Shown: positions 38,969 through 47,956 of the stretch, piece by piece | How positions within the stretch are numbered: the first letter of the stretch is position 1 | Layout: the number at the start of each line of letters is the position of its first letter | Assembly: GCF_009834915.1 (NCBI RefSeq) | Contig: NZ_WVHS01000001.1 | Coordinates: forward strand, 248,001-312,000 | From: Hufsiella ginkgonis | Lineage (GTDB): Bacteria; Bacteroidota; Bacteroidia; Sphingobacteriales; Sphingobacteriaceae | Direction of reading: 5' to 3' | DNA: 64,000 nt | Notes under the pieces: model-generated | The model's database searches: none | Told to the model about the DNA's origin: nothing | Seen by the model: only the letters and a program-made list of their open reading frames with translations | Translations under genes and position numbers: made by a program

Positions 38969-40249
38969 TTATTCTATAGCCCTGATCACGTTTCTCATCA
39001 ATCTTTTCAACACGCTGGCTTCTTGTGTGATGATCTCAGCATCTGCTATCATGCCGGTTTTCAGGTTTACAGCCTGCCGGAGATGGTTATCTTCAAGGCT
39101 GAATTTCACCCTGGCGGTAAAAATGCTGTCTCTGAAAGGCACTTCGTTGATATAGGAGATATGGCCATGAATAATGCCATATTCTTCATAAGGAAACCCC
39201 TTTAACTTAATCAGAACCTCCTGTCCTTTCCTTACTTTTCCCATACTGAACTGTGGAATCCTCAATATCCCGAAGAATGCCGAATTGCCCGGAGTTATAT
39301 AAAAGAGCGATTGTCCTTCGTTAACCACCTGGTTTTCCTGTACTACCTCCGAAAATTCCAGTCGACCGGCCTGGGTGGCGACAACCATAAACCTGTTCTT
39401 CCATTTTTCGATTTCGCTAACCTCCCTGTTCACTGCCTGGAAAAAAGTCGATTTAACGAGGCTCACCTCCTCCTCGAGCTCCATGATCTCCTTTTCTTTA
39501 GTATATCGATCCACCCGGTTAGCTGATAACGCTGCCCTTGTTTGACGGACGGGGTACTGGGTTGCTAAGAATTTAGCTTCTTCCCGCTTAAACTCCATAC
39601 GGGCTTCTACTTTTTCGTCCAGAAGCTTCTTATGCATCTCAAACTCCTGTACTGCGAGGTCGTATTCTTTTTCCTGCAGCGCCAATTGAGCAACCAGGAA
39701 CTTTTGATGATTGTCTATGCTTTGAATGTCTTTTGCAAGGAAAGCCTTCTTTTTTTGACGAAAGCCTTCGTTAACGGCCGACTTATAATCAAGGAATGAC
39801 TGATAAAACTCCTGGTAGGAGGCTTGTAATTCGCCCAGTTCAAAATTTCCATGATCATCCAGGAAGGTGGTCGATAAGTTTTCCCCGTTTACCAACTGTT
39901 TCTGAAGCGAGGTCAGCTGTGTATAGAGCGTTAATATCTTTTCGGGGTTGCCATCGCTTTCCAGGAAGGCAAGTGGCTGGTTACGCTTTACAGCTGCATT
40001 GTCTGCCACCAACAGCCTTACCAGCTTCCCGGTTACCTTTGCAACAACGGGCTTAGGAGCATCTTCCGCATTTATCTTCAAATCTGATCGTACCACGTCA
40101 GGGTACCTGATCATTGCCGACAAACCTACGAACATAATGATCATCAGGAACAGGATCGTCATGCTCCACTGCACCAGCCACGGTGGTTGAGCTGCAATGA
40201 TCTCCTGCATCTCACTCTGGTATTCTGCCTGTTCTTCCGTTACTTCCAT
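38969..40249 (-). CDS. HlyD family periplasmic adaptor of bacteriocin exporter
   Basis: The protein has 426 residues. A short cytoplasmic head is followed by one membrane helix at about 27-48 (TILFLMIIMFVGLSAMI). A biotinyl-lipoyl-like half-domain follows (KPVVAKVTGKLVRLLV), then a long coiled coil (about 110-275, rich in Lys/Glu/Gln) and the beta-barrel C-terminus (GQEVLIKLKGFPYEEYG). It links the inner-membrane ABC exporter to an outer-membrane channel. The gene is immediately adjacent to the C39 ABC transporter gene (its start codon at 40249 follows directly after the transporter stop at 40250). Confidence 0.93.
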   Translation of the reverse strand: MEVTEEQAEYQSEMQEIIAAQPPWLVQWSMTILFLMIIMFVGLSAMIRYPDVVRSDLKINAEDAPKPVVAKVTGKLVRLLVADNAAVKRNQPLAFLESDGNPEKILTLYTQLTSLQKQLVNGENLSTTFLDDHGNFELGELQASYQEFYQSFLDYKSAVNEGFRQKKKAFLAKDIQSIDNHQKFLVAQLALQEKEYDLAVQEFEMHKKLLDEKVEARMEFKREEAKFLATQYPVRQTRAALSANRVDRYTKEKEIMELEEEVSLVKSTFFQAVNREVSEIEKWKNRFMVVATQAGRLEFSEVVQENQVVNEGQSLFYITPGNSAFFGILRIPQFSMGKVRKGQEVLIKLKGFPYEEYGIIHGHISYINEVPFRDSIFTARVKFSLEDNHLRQAVNLKTGMIADAEIITQEASVLKRLMRNVIRAIE

Positions 40250-42430
40250 TTAAGTTCCCAGTTCAAGTTGGTTTTGCACTAAGCGATAATAGGCGCCTTT
40301 TGTTGCGGTCAGCACATCATGCGAACCCTGTTCAACCACCCTGCCGTTGTCCATAACAATAATATTATCCGCGTTTCTCACGGTACTAAGGCGGTGTGCT
40401 ACTATGATCACAGTCCTCCCGGCAAAAAATTCCTGGAGGTTATTAATGATCATTTTTTCATTATTGGCATCCAGGGAATTGGTGGCCTCATCAAAAAAGA
40501 TGTAATGAGGGTTTTTATAAACCGCCCTGGCGATAAATAAACGCTGTTTTTGCCCTTGGCTAACGCCGTTCCCCCCGGCACCGATCATGGTATTAAACCC
40601 AAGTGGCAGGGCGTCGATAAATGCGTTGATATTTGCCACCTTCGCTGCATTCTCCAACCGCTCCGTCTCCGGATAGTCGTCGCCCAGTCCGATATTGCCT
40701 GCAATGGTATCTGAGAAAATAAACCCTTCCTGCATCACCATGCCGCATTGACTTCGCCATTCTTTAACGCTCAACTGATCTAACCTGACATCACCAATCC
40801 TGATCTCTCCTTTCTCAGCTTTATAAAAACGCAGAAGCAGTTTTAGCAGCGTAGTTTTCCCGCTACCGCTCATCCCTACAATTGCCGTTGTTTTCCCTTC
40901 AGGTATCCGGATACTAATATCGGCTAGTACCGGATCATTTCCAGCTCCGGGATAACGAAAAGTAAGTTGTTCGATCGTGATCGTTTTGTTCTTAGGCAGC
41001 GCATGGGTAAAGGGCTTGTTGTCCGGTTCTTCATTTTCCATTTCATGTACTTCGTTCAACCGCTCAAGACTGATCTTCGCATCCTGGTAGCCTTGTATCA
41101 GGCCAAGCAACTGTTCGATTGGAGCGTTTAGCATAGCGGTCATATATTGAAGAGCCATCATTCCGCCCAATGTGAGGTAGCCTTCCACTACCGCTTTTGC
41201 GCTTAGGTAGGTAATCAGGATGTTTTTGCCCTGGTTAATAAAGCTTGCGCCCGCCTGCTGGTATTGATTAAGTGCAAGCCCCTGTAGTCTAAACTTAAAC
41301 ACATTTGCCTGTATGTTCTCCCACTTCCATCGTTTTTGCTGTTCACAAGTATGTAATTTTATTTCGTTTATACCGGTGATCAGCTCCACCACAGTGCTTT
41401 GGTTATTTGCTGCATTTCCAAATTGCCGTTGATCAAGCTCCCGCCGTCTTTGCATGAATAAGTATATCCAAAAGGAATACATCCCGCTGCTGATCAGAAA
41501 TATCACGAGGATAGCAGAGTTATAATAACTAATGATGACGGCGTAAACTATCATATTGACCAGTGAGAAAAGCGTATTTAATGTCGTTCCTGTTAAAAAG
41601 CTCTCTACGCGCCGATGGTCGTTCATACGTTCCATGATATCCCCCGTTCTCCTCGAATCGAAAAAACTCATCGGAAGCCGCATCATCTTAGCGAGGTAAT
41701 CGGTAAGAATCGCCACATTTATGCGGGTAGACATGTGCAGCAGTATCCAAGACCTGACGAATCCTACGCTCAACGATCCCACGAAAAGCATTACCTGTGC
41801 GATAAGTATCAGGTTGATAAGGCTTAGATTCTGCGTACTGATGCCGATGTCGACAATTGCCTGCGTTAAGAACGGGCCGATCAGTTGTATGACACTGCCA
41901 ACGCAAAGCCCTAAAAAGAGCTGGAGGATCAGCCTGCTGTAGGCTCGCCGGTAGTTAAAAAGGATCGACCAATTTAGACCCTTACTTTTATCGTCATCTT
42001 CTTCGTAAAACCGGGGGGTAGGCGACAGAAACAGCACCACGCCCTCGCGTGAGCGACCGTTGTTCAGCCAGTGATCTCTCAGTTCCCTTTCGGAATATGT
42101 CAGCAGTCCTTTTTCCGGATCCGACACATAATATTTGTCCTTCTTTATCTTATAGAGTACCACGAAATGGCGGCTGTGCCAATGCAAAATGCAGGGCAGC
42201 TGCGACTTTGTCAATTCGTCGGGTTCGATCTTTACACCCAGTGAACGCAGTCCGATCTTTTCCGCAGCTTCGCTGATCCCCAGCAATGAAACACCTACCT
42301 TGCTGATGTTGCAAAGGTCGCGTAACCGCTGTATGGCATACGAGCGCCCATAATGTTTTGCGATGATACGCAGACAGGTAGGACCGCAATCCATCCTGTC
42401 ATGCTGTTTATAAAAAGGGAACGATTTCAA
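40250..42430 (-). CDS. C39-peptidase ABC exporter (PCAT) for double-glycine peptides
   Basis: The protein has 726 residues. The N-terminal C39 domain has the catalytic cysteine C15 in RMDCGPTCLR, a histidine in SRHFVVLYKI and an aspartate in VSDPEKGL, so it looks active and should cut after GG. Six membrane helices follow (about 165-430). The ATPase domain has Walker A GMSGSGKTTL, signature GVSQGQKQRL (SQGQ variant of SGGQ) and Walker B FFDEATNSLD. It exports peptides with double-glycine leaders such as the one at 45396-45620. It is the second gene in the operon. Confidence 0.93.
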   Translation of the reverse strand: MKSFPFYKQHDRMDCGPTCLRIIAKHYGRSYAIQRLRDLCNISKVGVSLLGISEAAEKIGLRSLGVKIEPDELTKSQLPCILHWHSRHFVVLYKIKKDKYYVSDPEKGLLTYSERELRDHWLNNGRSREGVVLFLSPTPRFYEEDDDKSKGLNWSILFNYRRAYSRLILQLFLGLCVGSVIQLIGPFLTQAIVDIGISTQNLSLINLILIAQVMLFVGSLSVGFVRSWILLHMSTRINVAILTDYLAKMMRLPMSFFDSRRTGDIMERMNDHRRVESFLTGTTLNTLFSLVNMIVYAVIISYYNSAILVIFLISSGMYSFWIYLFMQRRRELDQRQFGNAANNQSTVVELITGINEIKLHTCEQQKRWKWENIQANVFKFRLQGLALNQYQQAGASFINQGKNILITYLSAKAVVEGYLTLGGMMALQYMTAMLNAPIEQLLGLIQGYQDAKISLERLNEVHEMENEEPDNKPFTHALPKNKTITIEQLTFRYPGAGNDPVLADISIRIPEGKTTAIVGMSGSGKTTLLKLLLRFYKAEKGEIRIGDVRLDQLSVKEWRSQCGMVMQEGFIFSDTIAGNIGLGDDYPETERLENAAKVANINAFIDALPLGFNTMIGAGGNGVSQGQKQRLFIARAVYKNPHYIFFDEATNSLDANNEKMIINNLQEFFAGRTVIIVAHRLSTVRNADNIIVMDNGRVVEQGSHDVLTATKGAYYRLVQNQLELGT

Positions 42431-42452
42431 TAAAAACTATTTAGTATGCTGA

Positions 42453-44096
42453 TCAATTGTCCGACCATTTTACGGGGTGATATAGTACCCGCTCTCCTAT
42501 TTCCTCGTGTGTGATAACAGGTCTGAATCTTAGTGATCCGGTACGCAGCTCTCCAAATGGATCCGGGGCTGCGGACGTGTAAAACTTGCCTGCACATCCG
42601 GGTAATACGTACTTCCCGGTGCCACCAATATCATGGATCAGGAAGCCGCCGTTATTCAACAGAGTGGGGATAAGTACTTCATGATGTCCGCTCCATCCTT
42701 CCATTAGCATTTTATGAATAAAAGCCAATGCGGCGTTCGATATTCTAAAGATGGGATTAAAGGATCGCATTTTATCCAGGCTTCGTTGTTTTCCGTCGGG
42801 GTGCCTTAGCGTGTTCCACCAATACCAGGCGGGAATATCAACGCGGTCGGTTACATGGGAGGCCAGGAAATCTGTTTCGATACCCTGGGAAGAAAAGAAA
42901 CGAAAGAAATCGCACCACTCTCCATTATAATAAACATCCTCCTCTACGTACCAATAATAATCAAACCCGGGATGGTGCAGATAAAATTTTAATATTGGGA
43001 AATGATTGCTTCCGGGAATAAGCCTATTACAAATTGGAATGTAACCCAGGTCATAAAGGATACTGTCCGTAAATTCCACCGTGCCGGTATTATTTCCCCC
43101 GAACCCGTTTTCTGCATCAGTATGCCGGAGTAAAAAAAACTGCTGATCACGGTCCGCATGCTGTTTCAACGAATCGAATCTGGCAGCGATTAACGCATCC
43201 TTTTTATTGGTTAACATTAATACCGCTGTTCCTCCAGCCCGGGCGGGCAGCGTTTTGTCGTTCACAAGTCTTACCTTATTAACTGTATTGCCAGCTGGCA
43301 GTGCTTTCAGCAACTGGTTATCCACCCGGTCCAGTAGCTCATTATCCGCCAATGATTCAAACGGGCCGGAGAACAAGTAACCAGTACTGTTCAAAGACCG
43401 CAGCGAATTGACATCAACCTCCGCAATATTTTTCAATTCGGTTTTACCGACATGCATCCTGGTATTGATTAATTGGCTGCGGATCTCCTCTGCTCCGCAG
43501 TTCATCAATAGTGTTTGAAAAAAGCTTTCTATCGGAAAATTGACCTGTCGGAAATAGGTTATAAAATCCGGGTTTATTTTTAAAAAGGCAAAGATCATCT
43601 TAACCACTTGCAGCGGGAAAGACATGCATTCGGAACCGATGCGGAGCGTCATTACCCTTTTTGTTTCCTCATAACCCGGAAACCGGTCGACCCCTCCCTC
43701 ATATAGCCGGCCGTCCGGGACATTAAAATGCTCCAGGAACGTTTTACCCGGATTGCGCCTAAAATGGTTTGCAATATCTTCTGCAGGCTTAACCGGGTAG
43801 TCGTGGCCATTGATGACTACGATATGTTCAGCCTCTTTAAATTTATTCTTAACAAACCTGAGCGCATTTAATGTCGCCTCTACTACTCCAAACGACCCGC
43901 GGCCGGCAGTGCACCTGTTCCGTATAAAATGTATATCATTCCATTTTTCTTTAATAAATGCGTTTTTGAATGCTGCCAGAGACGCCCTTTTATCTACATG
44001 AACAACGAATTTCGTCCCGCCGTCGTTAAGCATATTAATGAGACGAACCAAATGGGCAGGATCCCTATCGGCGCGAATCACATAAGTGATGGTCAT
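42453..44096 (-). CDS. Two-domain glycosyltransferase (core-2/I-branching GT14-like plus second domain)
   Basis: From ATG 44096 (MTITYVIRADRDP) the protein has 547 residues. Eleven more from 44129 are possible but unlike the family. Residues 1-260 match the core-2/I-branching beta-1,6-N-acetylglucosaminyltransferase type (FVVHVDKRASL, VINGHDYPVKP, NFPIESFFQTLLMN). Residues 290-540 form a second GT-like domain with YWYVEEDVYYNGEW and SHHEVLIPTLL, a type found in sugar-transferring proteins of unknown specificity. It is the first gene of the exporter operon, divergent from the peptide maturation genes. Confidence 0.75.
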   Translation of the reverse strand: MTITYVIRADRDPAHLVRLINMLNDGGTKFVVHVDKRASLAAFKNAFIKEKWNDIHFIRNRCTAGRGSFGVVEATLNALRFVKNKFKEAEHIVVINGHDYPVKPAEDIANHFRRNPGKTFLEHFNVPDGRLYEGGVDRFPGYEETKRVMTLRIGSECMSFPLQVVKMIFAFLKINPDFITYFRQVNFPIESFFQTLLMNCGAEEIRSQLINTRMHVGKTELKNIAEVDVNSLRSLNSTGYLFSGPFESLADNELLDRVDNQLLKALPAGNTVNKVRLVNDKTLPARAGGTAVLMLTNKKDALIAARFDSLKQHADRDQQFFLLRHTDAENGFGGNNTGTVEFTDSILYDLGYIPICNRLIPGSNHFPILKFYLHHPGFDYYWYVEEDVYYNGEWCDFFRFFSSQGIETDFLASHVTDRVDIPAWYWWNTLRHPDGKQRSLDKMRSFNPIFRISNAALAFIHKMLMEGWSGHHEVLIPTLLNNGGFLIHDIGGTGKYVLPGCAGKFYTSAAPDPFGELRTGSLRFRPVITHEEIGERVLYHPVKWSDN

Positions 44097-44235
44097 TGTC
44101 AAATTTAAAACCAAATAGCTCGCAAACAAAATAAGAATGACGATAAAGAGAATTATTTACTAGTTTTGGTTATAGCGGTATAACAACTGATTTTCCGTAA
44201 ACGATCCACTCTACAGATGTCCCCAGTATAAGCAT

Positions 44236-45273
44236 ATGAAACTACGCATTCTTTTGACCTCAGTTGTTCTTGCCTGGAGTGTTGCGGCGATCGCACAAAC
44301 GCCGAACGCTTATGATTTGAATGTAAAGCTTGCGGAACAATATTATCGAAGCGGGGACTTTCTAAAAGCGGCGCAATCCTATTCTCAAGCTTTTTTTTCG
44401 AATAAAAACCTGGGCCTGATAACTGATCGATATAAAGCCGCATGTTGCTGGGCGATGACAAATGAAGTGGACTCATCCTTTTACCAATTGGAAAAAATTG
44501 TTAAAACGGGATTTTACACTAATTACCATGAGATAGTAACCGAACCGGATTTGATCGTGCTCCATAATGATTCAAGGTGGAAAAATATTATTATGACAAT
44601 AAAAGCCCTAAAAGACAAGGAAAGAGAAAATTTGAATCTGCCAGTGGTCGCCGCATTGGACAGCGTATATGTCGATGACCAGTTTCCCCGGCGTGTATTG
44701 ATGAGTATCGAAAAAAGCGGCGGTCTGAGATCCGCCCGGTGGGAAGCCAAGGCGAAAGAGATTATGCGTCAAGATTCGTTAAATCTGCCACGAATTACGA
44801 AAATCCTGGATCAGTACGGCTGGTTGGGTAAAGAAGAGATCGGTATTGAGGGCAACCGTACGTTATTCCTTGTCATACAACATGCGGATATTAAAACCCA
44901 GGAAAAATACCTGCCTATGTTGCGTGCCGCTGTCATCAGCGGGAAAGCGAGTGCTTCCAGCCTGGCATTATTGGAGGACAGGGTCTCGCTGAGACAGATC
45001 AATAAACAGATCTATGGCAGCCAGATCGGCCAGAATTATTTCACAGGCGCTTATTATGTACTCCCCATGGACGATCCGGAAAATGTAAATAAGCGGCGTG
45101 CAGCCGTTGGATTGGAGCCTTTGGAAGGTTACGTTAAACAGTGGGGGATTGCCTGGAGCATTGAACATTATTACAAAGACCTGGAAATGAATAAAGTTCC
45201 ATCATCGCCGGGAATCCGAAGACTAACTCCAATCAAAGATAAGGTAACAAGGCCGTTTCCCGCGGTAAATTAG
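44236..45273 (+). CDS. Exported DUF6624-family protein in peptide locus
   Basis: The protein has 345 residues with a signal peptide (MKLRILLTSVVLAWSVAAIAQ). Residues 25-130 look like TPR-type helices (EQYYRSGDFLKAAQSYSQAFF). Residues 165-300 carry the DUF6624 pattern QYGWLGKEEIG then NRTLFLVIQHAD and KYLPMLRAAV. Function is unknown. Because it is the first gene on the maturation side and exported, it may be a receptor or immunity-type partner for the peptide, but that is inference. Confidence 0.7.
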   Translation: MKLRILLTSVVLAWSVAAIAQTPNAYDLNVKLAEQYYRSGDFLKAAQSYSQAFFSNKNLGLITDRYKAACCWAMTNEVDSSFYQLEKIVKTGFYTNYHEIVTEPDLIVLHNDSRWKNIIMTIKALKDKERENLNLPVVAALDSVYVDDQFPRRVLMSIEKSGGLRSARWEAKAKEIMRQDSLNLPRITKILDQYGWLGKEEIGIEGNRTLFLVIQHADIKTQEKYLPMLRAAVISGKASASSLALLEDRVSLRQINKQIYGSQIGQNYFTGAYYVLPMDDPENVNKRRAAVGLEPLEGYVKQWGIAWSIEHYYKDLEMNKVPSSPGIRRLTPIKDKVTRPFPAVN

Positions 45274-45362
45274 GAAGATCACTTTCGAAGTGTTGTATTT
45301 TATTTAACCAAAATAATTCTACACAGATTATTGATCTATACTGCAGGGTAATTCTAAAATAG

Positions 45363-45370
45363 TATCTTTA
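45363..45370 (+). promoter_or_regulatory. Possible -7 element of the precursor peptide gene
   Basis: TATCTTTA differs from TAnnTTTG only at the last base and lies 25 bases before the precursor ATG, a spacing like that at gcvP. No clear TTTG box is seen upstream. It would give the peptide gene its own promoter, separate from the DUF6624 gene. Confidence 0.3.
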
Positions 45371-45395
45371 TCACGAACGGTTAACCTAATTAGAT

Positions 45396-45620
45396 ATGAA
45401 AAAACTACAGAAACTTAAATTCGTTGAGCTCGGAAAACAACAGATGACACATGTCATTGGCGGAGGTTATGGTGAAGAAACTTATCGTGATATTCCCACG
45501 GAAACTCCGACCAACATTTTGGAACACACTTTCGTTTATGGCTCCATAAATGGAATCACGGACCGTATTCCAGATACTGAGACCGGTCCTGACCACGTTA
45601 GCGATTTACATTACGCCTAG
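45396..45620 (+). CDS. Double-glycine-leader precursor peptide (grasp-with-spasm type)
   Basis: This 74-residue peptide starts MKKLQKLKFVELGKQQMTHV and has a GGG at residues 22-24, the pattern of Bacteroidota GG-leader natural-product precursors. The predicted core (about 24-74) is rich in Thr, Glu and Asp, with two related elements: YRDIPTETPT (30-39) and DRIPDTETGP (56-65). Such residues could be donor and acceptor in ester or amide macrocycles made by ATP-grasp ligases. A terminator-like hairpin follows and then the maturase genes. The C39 exporter in the divergent operon would cut after the GG. Confidence 0.8.
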   Translation: MKKLQKLKFVELGKQQMTHVIGGGYGEETYRDIPTETPTNILEHTFVYGSINGITDRIPDTETGPDHVSDLHYA

Positions 45621-45644
45621 CTTGCACTGCTAACAACAGGTTCC

Positions 45645-45687
45645 AAATCATTTAGCGTATTCCTGAAGGCCACGCTAAATGATTTTT
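45645..45687 (+). terminator. Attenuator-like terminator between precursor and maturases
   Basis: AAATCATTTAGCGT (45645-45658) and ACGCTAAATGATTT (45672-45685) form a perfect 14-bp stem with a 13-base loop and end in five T residues. It would limit read-through into the ATP-grasp gene, so the peptide would be made in excess over the enzymes. Confidence 0.75.
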
Positions 45688-45707
45688 CTGTTACAAATCC
45701 TTGCACC

Positions 45708-46685
45708 TTGGGCATCTTAATTATTTCCCACAATGAAGATCAATCGACCTGCAATGTTATCGGTTGGATCAGGCATTATAATAAAAGTTATCATAGGATT
45801 AACTGCCAGCCTTCCGTAGAAATCCATTCGATGGAGATTGCCGATCAATGCCGCATGCTTCTACGGGTAGGTGATCAGGAAATTGACATTAATGAGATCG
45901 AGGCGTTTTGGCATAGGAACGGACACATTACTATTGACTTCCCGGCAACGCTTATTTCGGATGATTTCCCCTATAAAAAGGACCTGTTTTCTCATTTCCG
46001 AAATGAAAAGCGAAAAACAAGCGAATATCTGCATCACCAGTTCAGGAAGAAAAAAAGCCTTGGAAACTACTTCCAGGCAGATTTAAATAAGCTTATCGCG
46101 CTGGAGCAGGCCAGGGCGCTTTCGATTCCAGTTCCACCTACCCTGGTCACCACTTCAAAGAAGACGCTGGTGAGCTTCCTGACGAAATATGGTAAGGCCA
46201 TCTGCAAACCGATATCCGACGCATTGATGTTAACCGATATCGACGAAGGTACAGTGGCCTACTATACTAATGTGCTTACAGACGAAAACGTAAATAGTCT
46301 GGGAGACCATTTTCCCCTTTCACTGTTCCAGCAGCGTATTATAAAAAAGTATGAATTGCGAATATTTTACTTGGATGGCGAGTTCTACAGCATGGCAATT
46401 TTTTCGCAATCTGACGAACAAACGATGGTAGACTTTCGAAAGTACAATCACCGAAAACCAAACAGGACCGTTCCTTATTCATTGCCCCCCGATATACAGG
46501 ATAAATTGAGGCAGTTGATGAAACAATTGGACCTTAATATCGGGTCTATCGACATGGCTGTCACTCCGGAAAATGAATATGTATTTTTTGAGGTTAACCC
46601 GGTGGGACAATTCGGAATGACCTCTTTCCCCTGTAACTATTACCTTGAAAAGAAAATCGCTCAATATTTAGCGCAAACCATATGA
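45708..46685 (+). CDS. gwsG: Grasp-with-spasm ATP-grasp peptide maturase
   Basis: The protein has 325 residues from a TTG start. No ATG occurs before residue 42 and the frame begins with the family-like ILIISHNED, so TTG is accepted. FWHRNGHITID lies near residue 63. The ATP-grasp core shows KAICKPISDALM, SLFQQRIIKKYELRIFYL and the metal-binding end YVFFEVNPVGQFG. Such enzymes join Asp/Glu side chains to Thr, Ser or Lys in peptides. The stop overlaps the next gene by four bases (ATGA). Confidence 0.85.
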   Translation: MGILIISHNEDQSTCNVIGWIRHYNKSYHRINCQPSVEIHSMEIADQCRMLLRVGDQEIDINEIEAFWHRNGHITIDFPATLISDDFPYKKDLFSHFRNEKRKTSEYLHHQFRKKKSLGNYFQADLNKLIALEQARALSIPVPPTLVTTSKKTLVSFLTKYGKAICKPISDALMLTDIDEGTVAYYTNVLTDENVNSLGDHFPLSLFQQRIIKKYELRIFYLDGEFYSMAIFSQSDEQTMVDFRKYNHRKPNRTVPYSLPPDIQDKLRQLMKQLDLNIGSIDMAVTPENEYVFFEVNPVGQFGMTSFPCNYYLEKKIAQYLAQTI

Positions 46686-46897
46686 CGAAAATTAAGGAGC
46701 TTGATAAAATAAAACAGTATATCGAGACTGAATTGCTGCCCGATCTGCCCGCCGGATTTCAAAACCTTGAATACCTGCCATTCACACCCGAAACGGTTAT
46801 CAGCAGAAAGGCAGTGCCTGTAGATAGTTATATCACCACGAAATATTTTATCAACAGGTATCATAAACCGATCTCCAAATGCTTAACCGATCTGTAG
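46682..46897 (+). CDS. Small conserved-position protein in grasp-with-spasm operon
   Basis: A 71-residue protein, mildly charged and without signal peptide or membrane segment. It overlaps the ATP-grasp gene by four bases and the SPASM gene by 19 bases, which supports real translation. Content such as KQYIETELLPDLPAGFQNLEY and a C-terminal KCLTDL gives no family match. It could be a peptide-binding helper for the maturases. Confidence 0.6.
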   Translation: MTKIKELDKIKQYIETELLPDLPAGFQNLEYLPFTPETVISRKAVPVDSYITTKYFINRYHKPISKCLTDL

Positions 46898-47916
46898 ATC
46901 GCAATCATTTTAGATTGTTTGCAAACTGCGTTCCTGTGAAGGGCGCTTCGCGATCGCTGATTTGCGATATACAACGAGCAGTATATCATTTTATTCCAAA
47001 CGATCTTTTTGATATCCTGACGACACAGGCAAACATGTCAGTAGACAGCCTGCTCGCCTTTTATGAGGATGAGAATAACAGTGACACGATCAAAGAATAC
47101 TTCGATTTTCTTTATACGGAGGAGTATATATTTTTTTGCACCGCTGATGAGCTTGCGCTTTTCCCTGAGCTCAACCTCGATTGGGACCATCCTTCTGCGA
47201 TTACCAATGCCATCATCGATATAAACCAAAGCTCTGAACACGATTTTCCCCAACTGTTCAACCAACTGGAGGAATTGGGCTGCAGGGCGTTGCAACTACG
47301 TTTTTTCTCCGACATATCCCTGCAGAATTTATCTGAAATAATACGCCTGCTAGATCGTAGCGTAATAACGGCCATTGAAATTCTACTGCCCGACCCCGGA
47401 AATCTGCGGGATGAAGAAGTAATTTCCCTAATTACGCTAAACCTGAGAATTTCGGTTATCTGTTTCCATTCGTCAGCGTTGACCCGGGAATTAAGAACAT
47501 TTTCTGATCTGCCTACCACCATTAGCTTTTCTACTAACGCCATCACAGATGAATCACATTGCGGGGTTATATCAAGCAAGTACTTTGCGTTGGGTATCGA
47601 GTTATTCACCGAAGGTCAAAAATACAATACCTGCCTGAACAGGAAGCTTTCCGTAGACAAATCCGGTTTTATCAAAAATTGCCCCTCTATGAAGGCAACA
47701 TTCGGCAATGTTAAGACTACCCAACTGAAAACCGCCATTGCTGCTGCCGGATTTAAAGATCCCTGGGGTATTTCTAAAGACCAGATATATATCTGTAGGG
47801 ACTGTGAATTCAGATATATTTGTACCGATTGCAGGGCCTATACGGTTAATAACGGCATATACAATAAACCTCTTAAATGTAAATATGACCCGTACTCCAT
47901 CGCTTGGAGTGAGTAA
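46879..47916 (+). CDS. gwsS: Grasp-with-spasm SPASM-domain protein
   Basis: The protein has 345 residues. The C-terminal SPASM domain is clear: C252-x10-G-x4-C268, then C306-x2-C309-x5-C315-x2-C318 and C334, enough for two auxiliary iron-sulfur clusters. The N-terminal ~240 residues lack a CxxxCxxC motif, so no radical-SAM cluster can be bound in the usual way; their fold may still be barrel-like. Family knowledge pairs such proteins with the ATP-grasp maturase to modify GG-leader peptides. The reaction of the SPASM partner is unknown. Confidence 0.82.
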   Translation: MLNRSVDRNHFRLFANCVPVKGASRSLICDIQRAVYHFIPNDLFDILTTQANMSVDSLLAFYEDENNSDTIKEYFDFLYTEEYIFFCTADELALFPELNLDWDHPSAITNAIIDINQSSEHDFPQLFNQLEELGCRALQLRFFSDISLQNLSEIIRLLDRSVITAIEILLPDPGNLRDEEVISLITLNLRISVICFHSSALTRELRTFSDLPTTISFSTNAITDESHCGVISSKYFALGIELFTEGQKYNTCLNRKLSVDKSGFIKNCPSMKATFGNVKTTQLKTAIAAAGFKDPWGISKDQIYICRDCEFRYICTDCRAYTVNNGIYNKPLKCKYDPYSIAWSE

Positions 47917-47956
47917 AAAATGACAAACACATAAAAACTTTGTGAAAAGTAAGTGA

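Noticed and set aside
35708-44096. Lanthipeptide or thiopeptide cluster
   Set aside because: The only hint is a faint similarity of one 282-residue protein; no LanB/LanC/LanM cyclase genes are present.
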